DNA from: Akkermansiaceae bacterium UBA956
Lineage (GTDB): Bacteria > Verrucomicrobiota > Verrucomicrobiia > Verrucomicrobiales > Akkermansiaceae
NCBI GenBank assembly: GCA_002293145.1
Contig: DBCO01000035.1
Coordinates: forward strand, 835 to 64,598
Direction: 5' to 3'
Length of the DNA: 63,764 nt
The position numbers were made by a program, and so were the translations under genes. Each line of letters starts with the position of its first letter. Position 1 is the stretch's first letter. Below the pieces are notes generated by a model. The model made no database searches and had not been told where the DNA came from. It saw nothing but the letters and a program-made list of their open reading frames with translations. Positions 42,287-50,798 of the stretch are shown one piece after another.

Positions 42287-44446
42287 TTAAAAACGAGATG
42301 TTCCGCCACGTTCACTGACGATTTGCTCGACAATGTTGTTGGGAACCTGCTCGAAATGAGATGGGGTCATTGAGTAGGAGGCGCGTCCTGAAGAAAGTGT
42401 GCGCACTGCTGTTGCATAGCCAAACATTTCCTTGAGCGGAACAGCGCAGCGAACAACGGCAAGTTTGCCCTTGGTGTCGATGCTAGTGATTTGACCACGA
42501 CGACGATTGAGGTCACCCATCACATCACCTTGGTAATCTTCTGGAGTGGAAACCTCTACGGCCATGATCGGCTCAAGTAGGATGGGTTTGGCTTTTTTGA
42601 AAGCTTCTTTCATGCCGAAAATCGCCGCCATGGTGAAGGCGTTTTCGTTTGAGTCAACGTCGTGGTAGGAGCCGCCAAGAATGTCAACGTGGACATCGAT
42701 GACGGGGAATCCGGCGATGACTCCATTGGACATGGATTCGTTTACGCCTTTATATACGGCATTCACGTATTCTTTGGGAATCTCTCCACCAATGATTTTG
42801 TTTTCGATGGTAAGACCTTTGCCTTTATCATTAGGGGCAACGGTAAGGCGAACGTGACCGTATTGACCACGACCACCCGATTGCTTGACCAGCTTGCCCT
42901 CGGCTGCGGCTGCTGCGGTGATGGTTTCGCGATAGGCGATTTGTGGAGCACCGGTGTTGGCTTCCACTTTGAACTCGCGCTTGAGACGATCTACGATGAT
43001 CTCAAGGTGAAGTTCACCCATGCCAGAAATGATGGTTTGACCTGTTTCTTCATCGGTCTTGACCATGAAGGTTGGATCTTCCTCGGAGAGGCGGGCGAGT
43101 GCGAGAGCAAGTTTTTCTTGGTCGGCTTTGGTTTTGGGTTCCACGGCCATGGAGATCACGGGCTCGGGAAATGTGGGAGGTTCAAGAACTACATCGTGGT
43201 TTTCTGCGGCGAGGGTGTCACCGGTGGTGACGTTTTTGATCCCTACCATGGCGGCGATGTCACCGGAGTAGCAACAATCAATATCAGTATGCTGATTCGA
43301 TTGAATGCGGATCAAGCGACCAACGCGCTCGGAGCGGCGAGTGCGTGGATTATAAACTGTGTCACCTTTTTTGATGGAGCCAGAATATACGCGGAAGAAA
43401 ACAAGTTTGCCGACGAACTTGTCAGCCCAGAGTTTGAAGGCGAGAGATACGAATTTTTGATTATCATCGGTTTGGACTTCGATTTTGCGTTCTTCGTTGT
43501 CCGGGTCCATGCCGATGGCGGCTGGGATGTCAAGAGGATTGGGTAGGTAGTCGGCGACAGCATCGAGGAGATACTGCACGCCTTTATTTTTGAAAGCAGA
43601 GCCACCAGCAACAGGCACGAGCAAGCTAGCGATGGTAGCGCGGCGAATGCCTTTTTTGAGATCTTCTCTGGAAATTGGCTCCTCCATGAGAAACTTTTCT
43701 CCAACTTCCTCGTCAACGCTGGCAACAGCATCAAGGAGTTCCACGTAGGCAGCCTCGGCGAGGGCTTTTTGCTCTGCATCGAGTTCTTTCACGGTATAAG
43801 TGGAACCAAACTTATCGTCATCGTTAAAATAGACGGCTTTTTGGTTGACCACGTCGATTTGCCCTTTGAGCGTATCTTCGGCCCCGATGGGGATCAGGAT
43901 GCGGACGGCATTAGCACCGAGCTTTTCCTTGACCTCTTCGAAAACGCTTTGGAAGTTGGCACCTGTGCGATCCATCTTATTGACGAAAACAAGGCGCGGC
44001 ACGTTGTATTTGGTAGCCTGACGCCAAACTGTTTCCGTCTGCGGTTGAACACCTGCCACACCGCAGAAAACAACGATAGCACCATCGAGAACACGGAGGG
44101 AGCGCTCGACCTCTGCGGTGAAGTCAACGTGCCCTGGGGTATCGATGATGTTGACGCGCATTTTTTCCTCGGTGTAGAGCTTGGTCACACCCTCCTCCTT
44201 GCGCTGCCACCACTCAGTAGTAACGGCGGCGGATGTAATGGTGATACCGCGCTCTCTTTCTTGCTCCATCCAGTCGGTGGTAGCAGCACCATCGTGCACT
44301 TCACCGATTTTATGGATCATCCCTGTGTAGAAAAGAATCCGCTCCGTAAGAGTTGTCTTGCCAGCATCAATGTGCGCACAGATACCGATATTCCGCGTGC
44401 GTTGCAGCGGATATTGGCGATCAGGGCTATTGAGGTTGGCGGACAT
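42287..44446 (-). CDS. fusA: Elongation factor G
   Basis: 719-residue translocase GTPase. G1 AHIDAGKTTLTERILF, switch II DTPGHVDF, G4 NKMDR. Domain III has DEETGQTIISGMGELHLEII, and domain IV QSGGRGQYGHVRLTV. Full length. Located between rpsG and rpsJ as in str operons. An 885-base plus-strand frame within it is a shadow. Confidence 0.97.
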   Translation of the reverse strand: MSANLNSPDRQYPLQRTRNIGICAHIDAGKTTLTERILFYTGMIHKIGEVHDGAATTDWMEQERERGITITSAAVTTEWWQRKEEGVTKLYTEEKMRVNIIDTPGHVDFTAEVERSLRVLDGAIVVFCGVAGVQPQTETVWRQATKYNVPRLVFVNKMDRTGANFQSVFEEVKEKLGANAVRILIPIGAEDTLKGQIDVVNQKAVYFNDDDKFGSTYTVKELDAEQKALAEAAYVELLDAVASVDEEVGEKFLMEEPISREDLKKGIRRATIASLLVPVAGGSAFKNKGVQYLLDAVADYLPNPLDIPAAIGMDPDNEERKIEVQTDDNQKFVSLAFKLWADKFVGKLVFFRVYSGSIKKGDTVYNPRTRRSERVGRLIRIQSNQHTDIDCCYSGDIAAMVGIKNVTTGDTLAAENHDVVLEPPTFPEPVISMAVEPKTKADQEKLALALARLSEEDPTFMVKTDEETGQTIISGMGELHLEIIVDRLKREFKVEANTGAPQIAYRETITAAAAAEGKLVKQSGGRGQYGHVRLTVAPNDKGKGLTIENKIIGGEIPKEYVNAVYKGVNESMSNGVIAGFPVIDVHVDILGGSYHDVDSNENAFTMAAIFGMKEAFKKAKPILLEPIMAVEVSTPEDYQGDVMGDLNRRRGQITSIDTKGKLAVVRCAVPLKEMFGYATAVRTLSSGRASYSMTPSHFEQVPNNIVEQIVSERGGTSRF

Positions 44447-44491
44447 GGAGTCGGATAATTTCAGTCAGTGAGGAATGATCAGCAGGAAATA

Positions 44492-44965
44492 TTAGAAGCG
44501 GAAGTGAGCGAAGGCGCGGTTCGCCTGAGCCATCTTGTGAACATCGTCACGCTTGCGAACGGCGTTGCCTTGGTTGTTGGCAGCGTCTTTGAGTTCGTTT
44601 GCTAGAGCAACATGCATTGGAGTACCTTTGCGGTTGCGAGCGTAGTTGATGATCCAGCGCATGGCCAAAGCCTCGGAGCGAGCAACTGGGACTTCGAGAG
44701 GCACCTGGTAGGTAGCACCACCAACGCGGCGGGATTTCACTTCCACGCGTGGTTTAGCGTTCTCGATGGCGCGAGTGACAACCTCAAGTGGGTCGATCGT
44801 CTCGGTGCCTTCGCTAGCGCGATCAATCGCGGCATAGACAATACGCTCAGCAAGAGCGCGTTTGCCGTCAACCATGACTTTGGAAATAAGATTGCCAACG
44901 AGAGCGCTATCATAGCGGGGATCGCGTTTTTCTGGCTTGTGGAATACTCGCTTACGACGTGACAT
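44492..44965 (-). CDS. rpsG: 30S ribosomal protein S7
   Basis: 157 residues. Start MSRRKRVFHKPEKRDPRYDS; conserved LISKVMVDGKRALAERIVY, VGGATYQVPLEVPVARSEAL and KRDDVHKMAQANRAFAHFRF at the end. Binds the 3' domain of 16S rRNA. Confidence 0.96.
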   Translation of the reverse strand: MSRRKRVFHKPEKRDPRYDSALVGNLISKVMVDGKRALAERIVYAAIDRASEGTETIDPLEVVTRAIENAKPRVEVKSRRVGGATYQVPLEVPVARSEALAMRWIINYARNRKGTPMHVALANELKDAANNQGNAVRKRDDVHKMAQANRAFAHFRF

Positions 44966-44999
44966 AATTAGAGAAAGTTGAGTGTGTAATCAGTGAGGA

Positions 45000-45416
45000 T
45001 TATTTTTTGCCGCCTTTGCCTTTGGCAGGAGCTGCCACTTGACCGGGCTTCGGACGTTTCGCGCCGTATTTGGAGCGGCTTTGACGACGCTTATCGACGC
45101 CGAGAGTATCGAGAGCACCACGAACAATGTGGTAACGAACACCGGGAAGGTCTTTTACACGACCACCACGCACTAGGACGATGGAGTGCTCTTGGAGGTT
45201 ATGTCCTTCACCACCGATGTAGGCAATGACTTCGAAACCGTTCGTGAGACGAACTTTCGCCACTTTACGAAGCGCTGAGTTAGGCTTCTTGGGCGTGCGA
45301 GTCATAACCTGCAAGCAAACACCGCGGCGTGCCGGGCAGTTGGCGAGGGCTGGAGATTTAGACTTGTCCACGGGTGTTTTACGCCCTTTGCGAACTAGTT
45401 GGTTGATGGTCGGCAT
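45000..45416 (-). CDS. rpsL: 30S ribosomal protein S12
   Basis: 138 residues from ATG 45416 (MPTINQLVRKGRKTP). The decoding-centre loop TRTPKKPNSALRKVAKVR keeps the Lys whose change gives streptomycin resistance in other bacteria. C-terminal tail is Lys/Gly/Ala-rich (AAPAKGKGGKK). First gene of the str-S10-spc block. Confidence 0.96.
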   Translation of the reverse strand: MPTINQLVRKGRKTPVDKSKSPALANCPARRGVCLQVMTRTPKKPNSALRKVAKVRLTNGFEVIAYIGGEGHNLQEHSIVLVRGGRVKDLPGVRYHIVRGALDTLGVDKRRQSRSKYGAKRPKPGQVAAPAKGKGGKK

Positions 45417-45766
45417 GAGATTCCTGCAATTATTGGTTAGATGTCTGCCATCAAGGGACATTCCAGCAGGCCGCGAAATTCTTCGCAGGAGCCTATTTTC
45501 CGGAGCTGCACCCGATAGCAAAAGGATTGTTGAAGCGCGGCGTTTGGCACAGATGCCATTCGCGGGGCGCGATGTGGGGCGCGGATTCTCGCTATTTTTG
45601 TGAACAGCGCAAGCACCAATTTCGAATTTTTTGCGAAAATTTTGATTTTCGTTGATTTTGCGATGTTTTTTTCGACTTTATCCTTTGATTTTTTTATGAA
45701 TCAACGAGGAAATATACAAAAAAAACGTGAAATTGCAGATTATTGTGAAGCCAAGAACGCGAAAAA
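45417..45766. other. Leader/promoter gap of the ribosomal operon
   Basis: 350 bases between dnaB and rpsL; the right half is AT-rich with runs of T on the plus strand. It carries the predicted promoter at 45676-45704, implying a leader of about 250 bases, where autoregulation could act. No gene supported. Confidence 0.55.
45676..45704 (-). promoter_or_regulatory. Predicted promoter for the str-S10-spc block
   Basis: Read leftward: -35 TTGATT (complement of 45699-45704), 17-base spacer, -10 ATAAAG (complement of 45676-45681), in an AT-rich stretch upstream of rpsL. Start expected near 45669. Box matches are moderate. Confidence 0.35.
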
Positions 45767-47206
45767 TCATGCACTTGGCTCCTGCGCGGGCGCTCCAGTT
45801 TCGAAGCGCATCAGTGGTGCGATAAAGGTCAACGGCACCGGTCCTGTTTCGCCGTTCCGGTTTTTCGCAAGCAACAACTCAGCTCGGCCCTCTTCCTCTT
45901 TGCGCTCTTCCTCGTTCTCGGCATAATAAGCGCTCCGGTAAAGCAGCCCGATCAAGTCGGCATCTTGCTCGATTGAGCCAGATTCCCGCAAGTCAGACAT
46001 TTTTGGTGTTCCGCCCGATCGACTCTCTGGCCCTCGGTTGAGCTGGGCGAGCACGATGATCGGAATGCCGAGTTCTTTCGCCAAACCCTTCAGCCCTGCG
46101 GATATTTCGGCAATTTCGCGTTCGCGTGAATTGGCTGCCTGTTTACTGAGTGATCGCATCAACTGAAGGTAGTCGATTGCGATCAGTTGTATGTCTTCAT
46201 CGCGCTTCTTACGTCGAGCCTTCGCGCGAAGGTCATTGATCGTGATGCCAGGAGTATCATCGATGAAAAGTTTCGCATTACCGATTTCCTCGGCAGCGCG
46301 CTTGATACTGAGCAGGTCTTTTTTCTGCGGAATCAAGCCTTTGTGAAGGTCGGAAAGCTTGAATCGTGCGCGCGAGAACACCAGTCGCTGAACGATTTGA
46401 AATGAGCTCATCTCGCAGGAAAACACCATCGCGGGCTTCTCCTGATCGATGCAGATGTGCTCCACAATGTTCATCATGAGCGAAGTTTTCCCCATGGAAG
46501 GTCGCGCTGCGATGACAAACATCTCTCCCGGCTTCAATCCGCTACTCATCCGATCCAGCACCTCGTAGCCCGTAGGGAAACCCTGCGCTTCTTTTTCTCC
46601 CGCACACAGGGCTGCGAAATATTCCATCACATCCTTAACCGAGGATTTAATTGTCACCGCGCGGTTGACTTCGGCATTTTCTCGAATGGCTAGAACAGCA
46701 GTCTCTACGCCATCGAGCAACTGCGGCACATCCTCGGGATTATCATACGCTTGAGTGATCGCATCATTGCACGAGTTAATCACCGAGCGGAGGATGAATT
46801 TGTCCTTCACATACCCCAAGTGCGTCAGGAAATGCCCCGCGTTCGGAGCGTAGGAATACAGCTCCGTCAAGGCAGCCGGCCCACCAATGTTTTCGAGCAA
46901 GCTTTTATCGATCAGCTTCTGCACTAACGAAACCAACTCCACGTCTTGGCCTTTTTCAAAGCATTCCATCAGCACATCAAAAATCATGCTGTGCGCCGGA
47001 AGATAAAAATGCTCTTTCGTAAGTTTTTCCTCAATCGCTGTGCTTATATATTCTTGCGGATTCTGCAGCATCGAGCTCAGGATCGATTTTTCTGGGCCTA
47101 ATGCATGAGGCATGGCGCGCATCACATCATCCATCTTTCCTTCCGATCCCTGTTGCAGGGATGGTGCGTTTTTCTCGAAACTTTTTTTCTCTTCAACGGC
47201 GATCAT
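45767..47206 (-). CDS. dnaB: Replicative DNA helicase DnaB
   Basis: 479 residues from ATG 47206; a TTG at 47245 would add 13. The N-terminal domain (PHALGPEKSILSSMLQNPQE) is followed by the RecA-like motor: Walker A ARPSMGKTSLMMNI, Walker B-type IQLIAIDYLQLMRS, and IIVLAQLNRGPESR with the DLRESGSIEQDAD motif. It unwinds DNA at the replication fork. Located just upstream of the rpsL leader on the same strand. Confidence 0.95.
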   Translation of the reverse strand: MIAVEEKKSFEKNAPSLQQGSEGKMDDVMRAMPHALGPEKSILSSMLQNPQEYISTAIEEKLTKEHFYLPAHSMIFDVLMECFEKGQDVELVSLVQKLIDKSLLENIGGPAALTELYSYAPNAGHFLTHLGYVKDKFILRSVINSCNDAITQAYDNPEDVPQLLDGVETAVLAIRENAEVNRAVTIKSSVKDVMEYFAALCAGEKEAQGFPTGYEVLDRMSSGLKPGEMFVIAARPSMGKTSLMMNIVEHICIDQEKPAMVFSCEMSSFQIVQRLVFSRARFKLSDLHKGLIPQKKDLLSIKRAAEEIGNAKLFIDDTPGITINDLRAKARRKKRDEDIQLIAIDYLQLMRSLSKQAANSREREIAEISAGLKGLAKELGIPIIVLAQLNRGPESRSGGTPKMSDLRESGSIEQDADLIGLLYRSAYYAENEEERKEEEGRAELLLAKNRNGETGPVPLTFIAPLMRFETGAPAQEPSA

Positions 47207-47391
47207 GCGGTAGATACTATACCCAATTTCCTCATCACTCGTCAATGTTTCCGTATTGTGAATAGTTAGAGAATAACCTGAAACAGTGGCAAAATGCTTG
47301 AATATCTTAGGTCATCGGCAGCAATCGTGCGGATTTTTCTCGAAAAAAAACTTCTCTCACCCTACCTTGACCACGCACACAATTCTCCACC

Positions 47392-48087
47392 ATGTCTCTG
47401 CCCTTAATTTTTTCCTGCGAACACGCCACCTGCTCTGTGCCCGAGGCCTTCAAAGAAGCACTCGCCAAAGACACGGACACCATCACCTCAGCCAGGGGCT
47501 GGGATCTCGGCTCACTCAATCTCGCTCAGGGCATGGCGATGAAATTCCGCACCCCCCTCGTGAACTGCGAAATCACCCGCCTCATCATCGACTGTTACGC
47601 ACAACAAAATGACCCGGCGTGCTGGAGTGAGCTCTCACAAAAACTCACTGAAACACAACGCGAAAAACTCGTCGAACGACAACTCCTTCCCCACCTGAAC
47701 ACCCTGCGCCAACGCGTCAGCAACGAACTCAAGCGCTTCTCAAATGTACTTCACATCAGCGTGCACACATTTGATCCCGTCGCACATCCGAATGCAGATG
47801 TCAGCCTCCTTTTCTCTGAAGGCAAAGTCAGCGAATCCAGCATCGCTCTCAACTGGATGAAAATACTCCAAGAAAAAATGCCCGAATTGCGAATCATACC
47901 CAACGTCAAATTCTACGCCGATCAAGCGAAAAACCTACTTGATACATTACGCAGCGAATGGACCTCCGAACAATATCTCGCCATCGAGCTTCAAGTCAGC
48001 AATCAGCTGTTTCTCGATAACAAACCCATCCGCTGGGATACGCTGAAAATGGCACTGATCGACTCGCTCAAAGCCGTCATCGATTGA
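47392..48087 (+). CDS. N-formylglutamate amidohydrolase family protein
   Basis: A 231-residue cytosolic protein of the FGase family, zinc hydrolases that release formate from N-formyl-glutamate in histidine degradation and related reactions. Visible family motifs: LIFSCEHATCSVPEAF, GWDLGSLNLAQGMA, RLIIDCYAQ and VLHISVHTFDPV. No hut genes are nearby, so the true substrate is uncertain. Confidence 0.75.
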   Translation: MSLPLIFSCEHATCSVPEAFKEALAKDTDTITSARGWDLGSLNLAQGMAMKFRTPLVNCEITRLIIDCYAQQNDPACWSELSQKLTETQREKLVERQLLPHLNTLRQRVSNELKRFSNVLHISVHTFDPVAHPNADVSLLFSEGKVSESSIALNWMKILQEKMPELRIIPNVKFYADQAKNLLDTLRSEWTSEQYLAIELQVSNQLFLDNKPIRWDTLKMALIDSLKAVID

Positions 48088-48091
48088 CAAA

Positions 48092-49090
48092 TCACGTCGC
48101 CTGCGCCCACGCACGAATGCCCACAGGACGCGCCGCTCGTTGACGAAAAAACCCCTCTACCCCACGGCGCTGCAAAAGATCATTCACCGCTGGCTCCCAG
48201 CGCGGCCAACGAAAACGAAAGCCCTCGTCGAGCAAGCGAGCGGGCACAGCCCAACGGCTTTTCATTACCAACTCGGCTTCGGTACCTAGCGCCCAAGCCC
48301 CCAGCTTGACCATCCACTCTGTCGCCGGCATACCAATCGGCATCGCCACTTGCTCACGTAGCACTTGTTGAAAATCCCGCTGCTCTGGACACTCAGGAGC
48401 CGTCACATTGAACACGCCATCCAACAAAGGATTTATGGTCAGAAAGTCAAGCGCCGCCAACCAATCATCCATGTGCACCCAGCTCACACGCTGCCCACCT
48501 CCCGCAAATGCTCCGCCAAGCCCTGCACAGGCCATTTTTCTCATCACAGCCAAGGCCGAGCGCACCTCCCAGGCCATCACCATACCCATCCGCAATGCTA
48601 CTTTTCGCACTGGCGCAGGAGTTGCGTCTCGGAAAAACGACTCCTCCCACTTTTGCGCAAGATTTTCCGAAAAGCCAGTACCCGGCTCTCCTTTCCACTC
48701 GTCCTGTGGACCATCGCGCGCATCGCGGTAAATCGTCGCCGTGCTCGCATTGATCCATAATGCCGGCGGCTTGATGCACTGGCGAATCGCTTTCCCTATC
48801 GCCCGCGTGCTGTCAATTCGCGAATCCATCAGCTCTCGCCGATTTTTTTCATCGTAGCGGCAATCCACCGAACGTCCCGCTAAGTTTACCACCACACTGG
48901 CGCCCTCCAGTGCCAATTCCCATGGTCCTGAATTTTTCCCATCCCATGGCAAAAACATCCCATCGCCACTCCAGCCATCACGCCTGCGCGCCACAGCTAC
49001 AATTTCATAGCCCTTCCGTGCCCAATGGCGGCATAAATAACGCCCCAAAAATCCATTGGCTCCAAAAATCACTGCAATCGGTTTCATCAT
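48092..49090 (-). CDS. TIGR01777-family NAD(P)-dependent epimerase
   Basis: 332 residues. Rossmann motif AVIFGANGFLGRYLCRHW, NLAGRSVDCRYDEKNR-like loop, and INASTATIYRDARDG replacing the usual Ser-Tyr-Lys catalytic site, as in the YfcH/SulA-like group. The C-terminal DUF1731-type part ends with GFRFRWPRWEPAVNDLL. Substrate of this group is unknown. It follows the desaturase gene on the same strand after about 30 bases. Confidence 0.85.
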   Translation of the reverse strand: MMKPIAVIFGANGFLGRYLCRHWARKGYEIVAVARRRDGWSGDGMFLPWDGKNSGPWELALEGASVVVNLAGRSVDCRYDEKNRRELMDSRIDSTRAIGKAIRQCIKPPALWINASTATIYRDARDGPQDEWKGEPGTGFSENLAQKWEESFFRDATPAPVRKVALRMGMVMAWEVRSALAVMRKMACAGLGGAFAGGGQRVSWVHMDDWLAALDFLTINPLLDGVFNVTAPECPEQRDFQQVLREQVAMPIGMPATEWMVKLGAWALGTEAELVMKSRWAVPARLLDEGFRFRWPRWEPAVNDLLQRRGVEGFFRQRAARPVGIRAWAQAT

Positions 49091-49120
49091 TCTCTTTGAG
49101 TTATTGGTTAAAAAATCTTT

Positions 49121-50032
49121 TCAGTTAGAAATAAGTGGGTGCAATTCCGCACGCTCAGGGAGATCTTCTGCGTTGCGTAAATCCCAGACCAAGCCGAGCT
49201 TTTCCATCACACACAAGGCCCACCAACCAGGGTCCGCCTGCCCAGCCTTCAACCCGAAACGAGCTGATCCCGGAAAAGCATGGTGATTGTTGTGCCAAGC
49301 CTCACCCATCGTCAAAAGACCAAGGTGCGGCAAGTTATACCCCTGCACTGCGTGTCCCGCCAAATGCCAATCACGCTCACCTTGATTGTGGGCGAAAAAA
49401 TTGATCAACCAGTGCCCCATTAGCGAGACCACGATTCGCAAACTAATACCCCAGAGCATCATCCCCCACCCGCCTATCAAATAAAACACCACCGCATAAG
49501 GCAACTGTTGCCACATCCAAGTCCGCTGCATCATTTGCATCACAGGATCACAGATCACTTCGTTTTCGATCGTAAAGCGCGGTGAATTCTGCAGGCGAAT
49601 CTCGCAAAACAACTGCCATAAAGCATCATGCCACAACGGCTTCGCATGACTCAAAAAATCATGACAGTGCTCGTGCCTTTGCGCCCAATCTCGGATGTCA
49701 TGCATATACATCATCTGAAACGGCCCTCCCATTCCCACCAAGCTGCCGAAATGCACCAAAGTCCATCGCAATTCACGACCACAGGCAAAACTCTGATGGA
49801 TCAACAGTCGATGCAGACCAACACTGTGCCCTAAGCACAAGGTCAAGGCCGCAAATGAGACAAACACGGCCGTATTGATCCAGCTTGCGTAGAAAACCAA
49901 TCCCACCACAGCACCAAACAAATGCAAAGCGAACCAGAGCGTTTTCGACCAACAAACCACGACGTCTCCCTCAACCGGATTGATCCGCTCGTTAGACACT
50001 GTAATCCGCTTTACTTCATGCACTGTTTTCAT
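49121..50032 (-). CDS. Membrane fatty acid (acyl-CoA type) desaturase
   Basis: 303 residues with about four membrane segments and the three His boxes of di-iron desaturases: GHSVGLHRLLIH, RHEHCHDF and HNNHHAFPGSARFGL. It would introduce a double bond into acyl chains, adjusting membrane fluidity. It lies 63 bases downstream of a GbsR/MarR-type regulator and upstream of an epimerase gene, likely one operon. Confidence 0.9.
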   Translation of the reverse strand: MKTVHEVKRITVSNERINPVEGDVVVCWSKTLWFALHLFGAVVGLVFYASWINTAVFVSFAALTLCLGHSVGLHRLLIHQSFACGRELRWTLVHFGSLVGMGGPFQMMYMHDIRDWAQRHEHCHDFLSHAKPLWHDALWQLFCEIRLQNSPRFTIENEVICDPVMQMMQRTWMWQQLPYAVVFYLIGGWGMMLWGISLRIVVSLMGHWLINFFAHNQGERDWHLAGHAVQGYNLPHLGLLTMGEAWHNNHHAFPGSARFGLKAGQADPGWWALCVMEKLGLVWDLRNAEDLPERAELHPLISN

Positions 50033-50095
50033 TTTTTATTTCCTGTTATTATCTTATTTTCAGAAAAAACTGAAATATTTAAGCAAAAAAAACTA

Positions 50096-50647
50096 TCAAC
50101 CTAGCAATTTTGCTGCAAGTTGCACCGCGAAACCATGTTTCATGCCCGATACCTGATCCGCCACCTTCGATGCAAAGCTCACGAACTCTTCCAGCTGCCG
50201 CATTTGCTTGAAAAACGCCCGCGCCTCAGGGCTTTCCCAGCCTCGGCTTTTCTCCATGCATTCACGTAGCACTCCCAGTGCCGGCTCGATTTCACGACGC
50301 TTGCGTTCCCGTGCCACGGTCCGTGCGATCTCCCAGACATCCTTCTCTGCTTCAAAGAATTCCTTGCGTTCTCCACGAATCACCACCGTGCGCACCAAGC
50401 CCCAAGCAATAAGTTCTTTCAAATTCGTGTGCGCATTGCCGCGGCTAATCGCCAGCTCCTCCATCACGTCGTCCGTGGTCAGAGCCTCATGCGAGGTCAT
50501 CAGCAATGCATGAATTTGCGCCATTGTACGATTGATCCCCCACTGCGAGCCGAGAGCCCCCCACTGCGACACAAATTCTTCACGGGTAGCCTTCAACGCT
50601 ACCTTTTCCGCATCAAATTTTCTTATTTCGTCGCTCACGATTTTCAT
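50096..50647 (-). CDS. GbsR/MarR-type transcriptional regulator
   Basis: 183 residues. A winged helix domain (about 35-105, LTTDDVMEELAISRGNAHTN, GLVRTVVIRGERKEFFEAEK) followed by a long helical dimerisation region, matching the GbsR group. Directly upstream of the desaturase, so it likely controls that gene and itself. Confidence 0.85.
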   Translation of the reverse strand: MKIVSDEIRKFDAEKVALKATREEFVSQWGALGSQWGINRTMAQIHALLMTSHEALTTDDVMEELAISRGNAHTNLKELIAWGLVRTVVIRGERKEFFEAEKDVWEIARTVARERKRREIEPALGVLRECMEKSRGWESPEARAFFKQMRQLEEFVSFASKVADQVSGMKHGFAVQLAAKLLG

Positions 50648-50798
50648 TTTATTCTGAAAATTTCATAAATCAACAAAAATGTGTAATTTTTTTTAAGTGA
50701 CAATATCGCCCCGCTTTTTTATATAGGAAACGGTGTGAAAAATGCTAACTTTAGGTGTTGACCAAAATTCATTATAGACAACCAATAAGGCCACAACC

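Noticed and set aside
42662..43546. 294-codon plus-strand open frame
   Set aside because: Antisense to fusA; Phe/Gly/Asp-rich with no recognisable fold.
45600..45926. 108-codon plus-strand frame upstream of rpsL
   Set aside because: AT-rich Phe/Asn-rich translation crossing the dnaB 3' end; low-complexity shadow.
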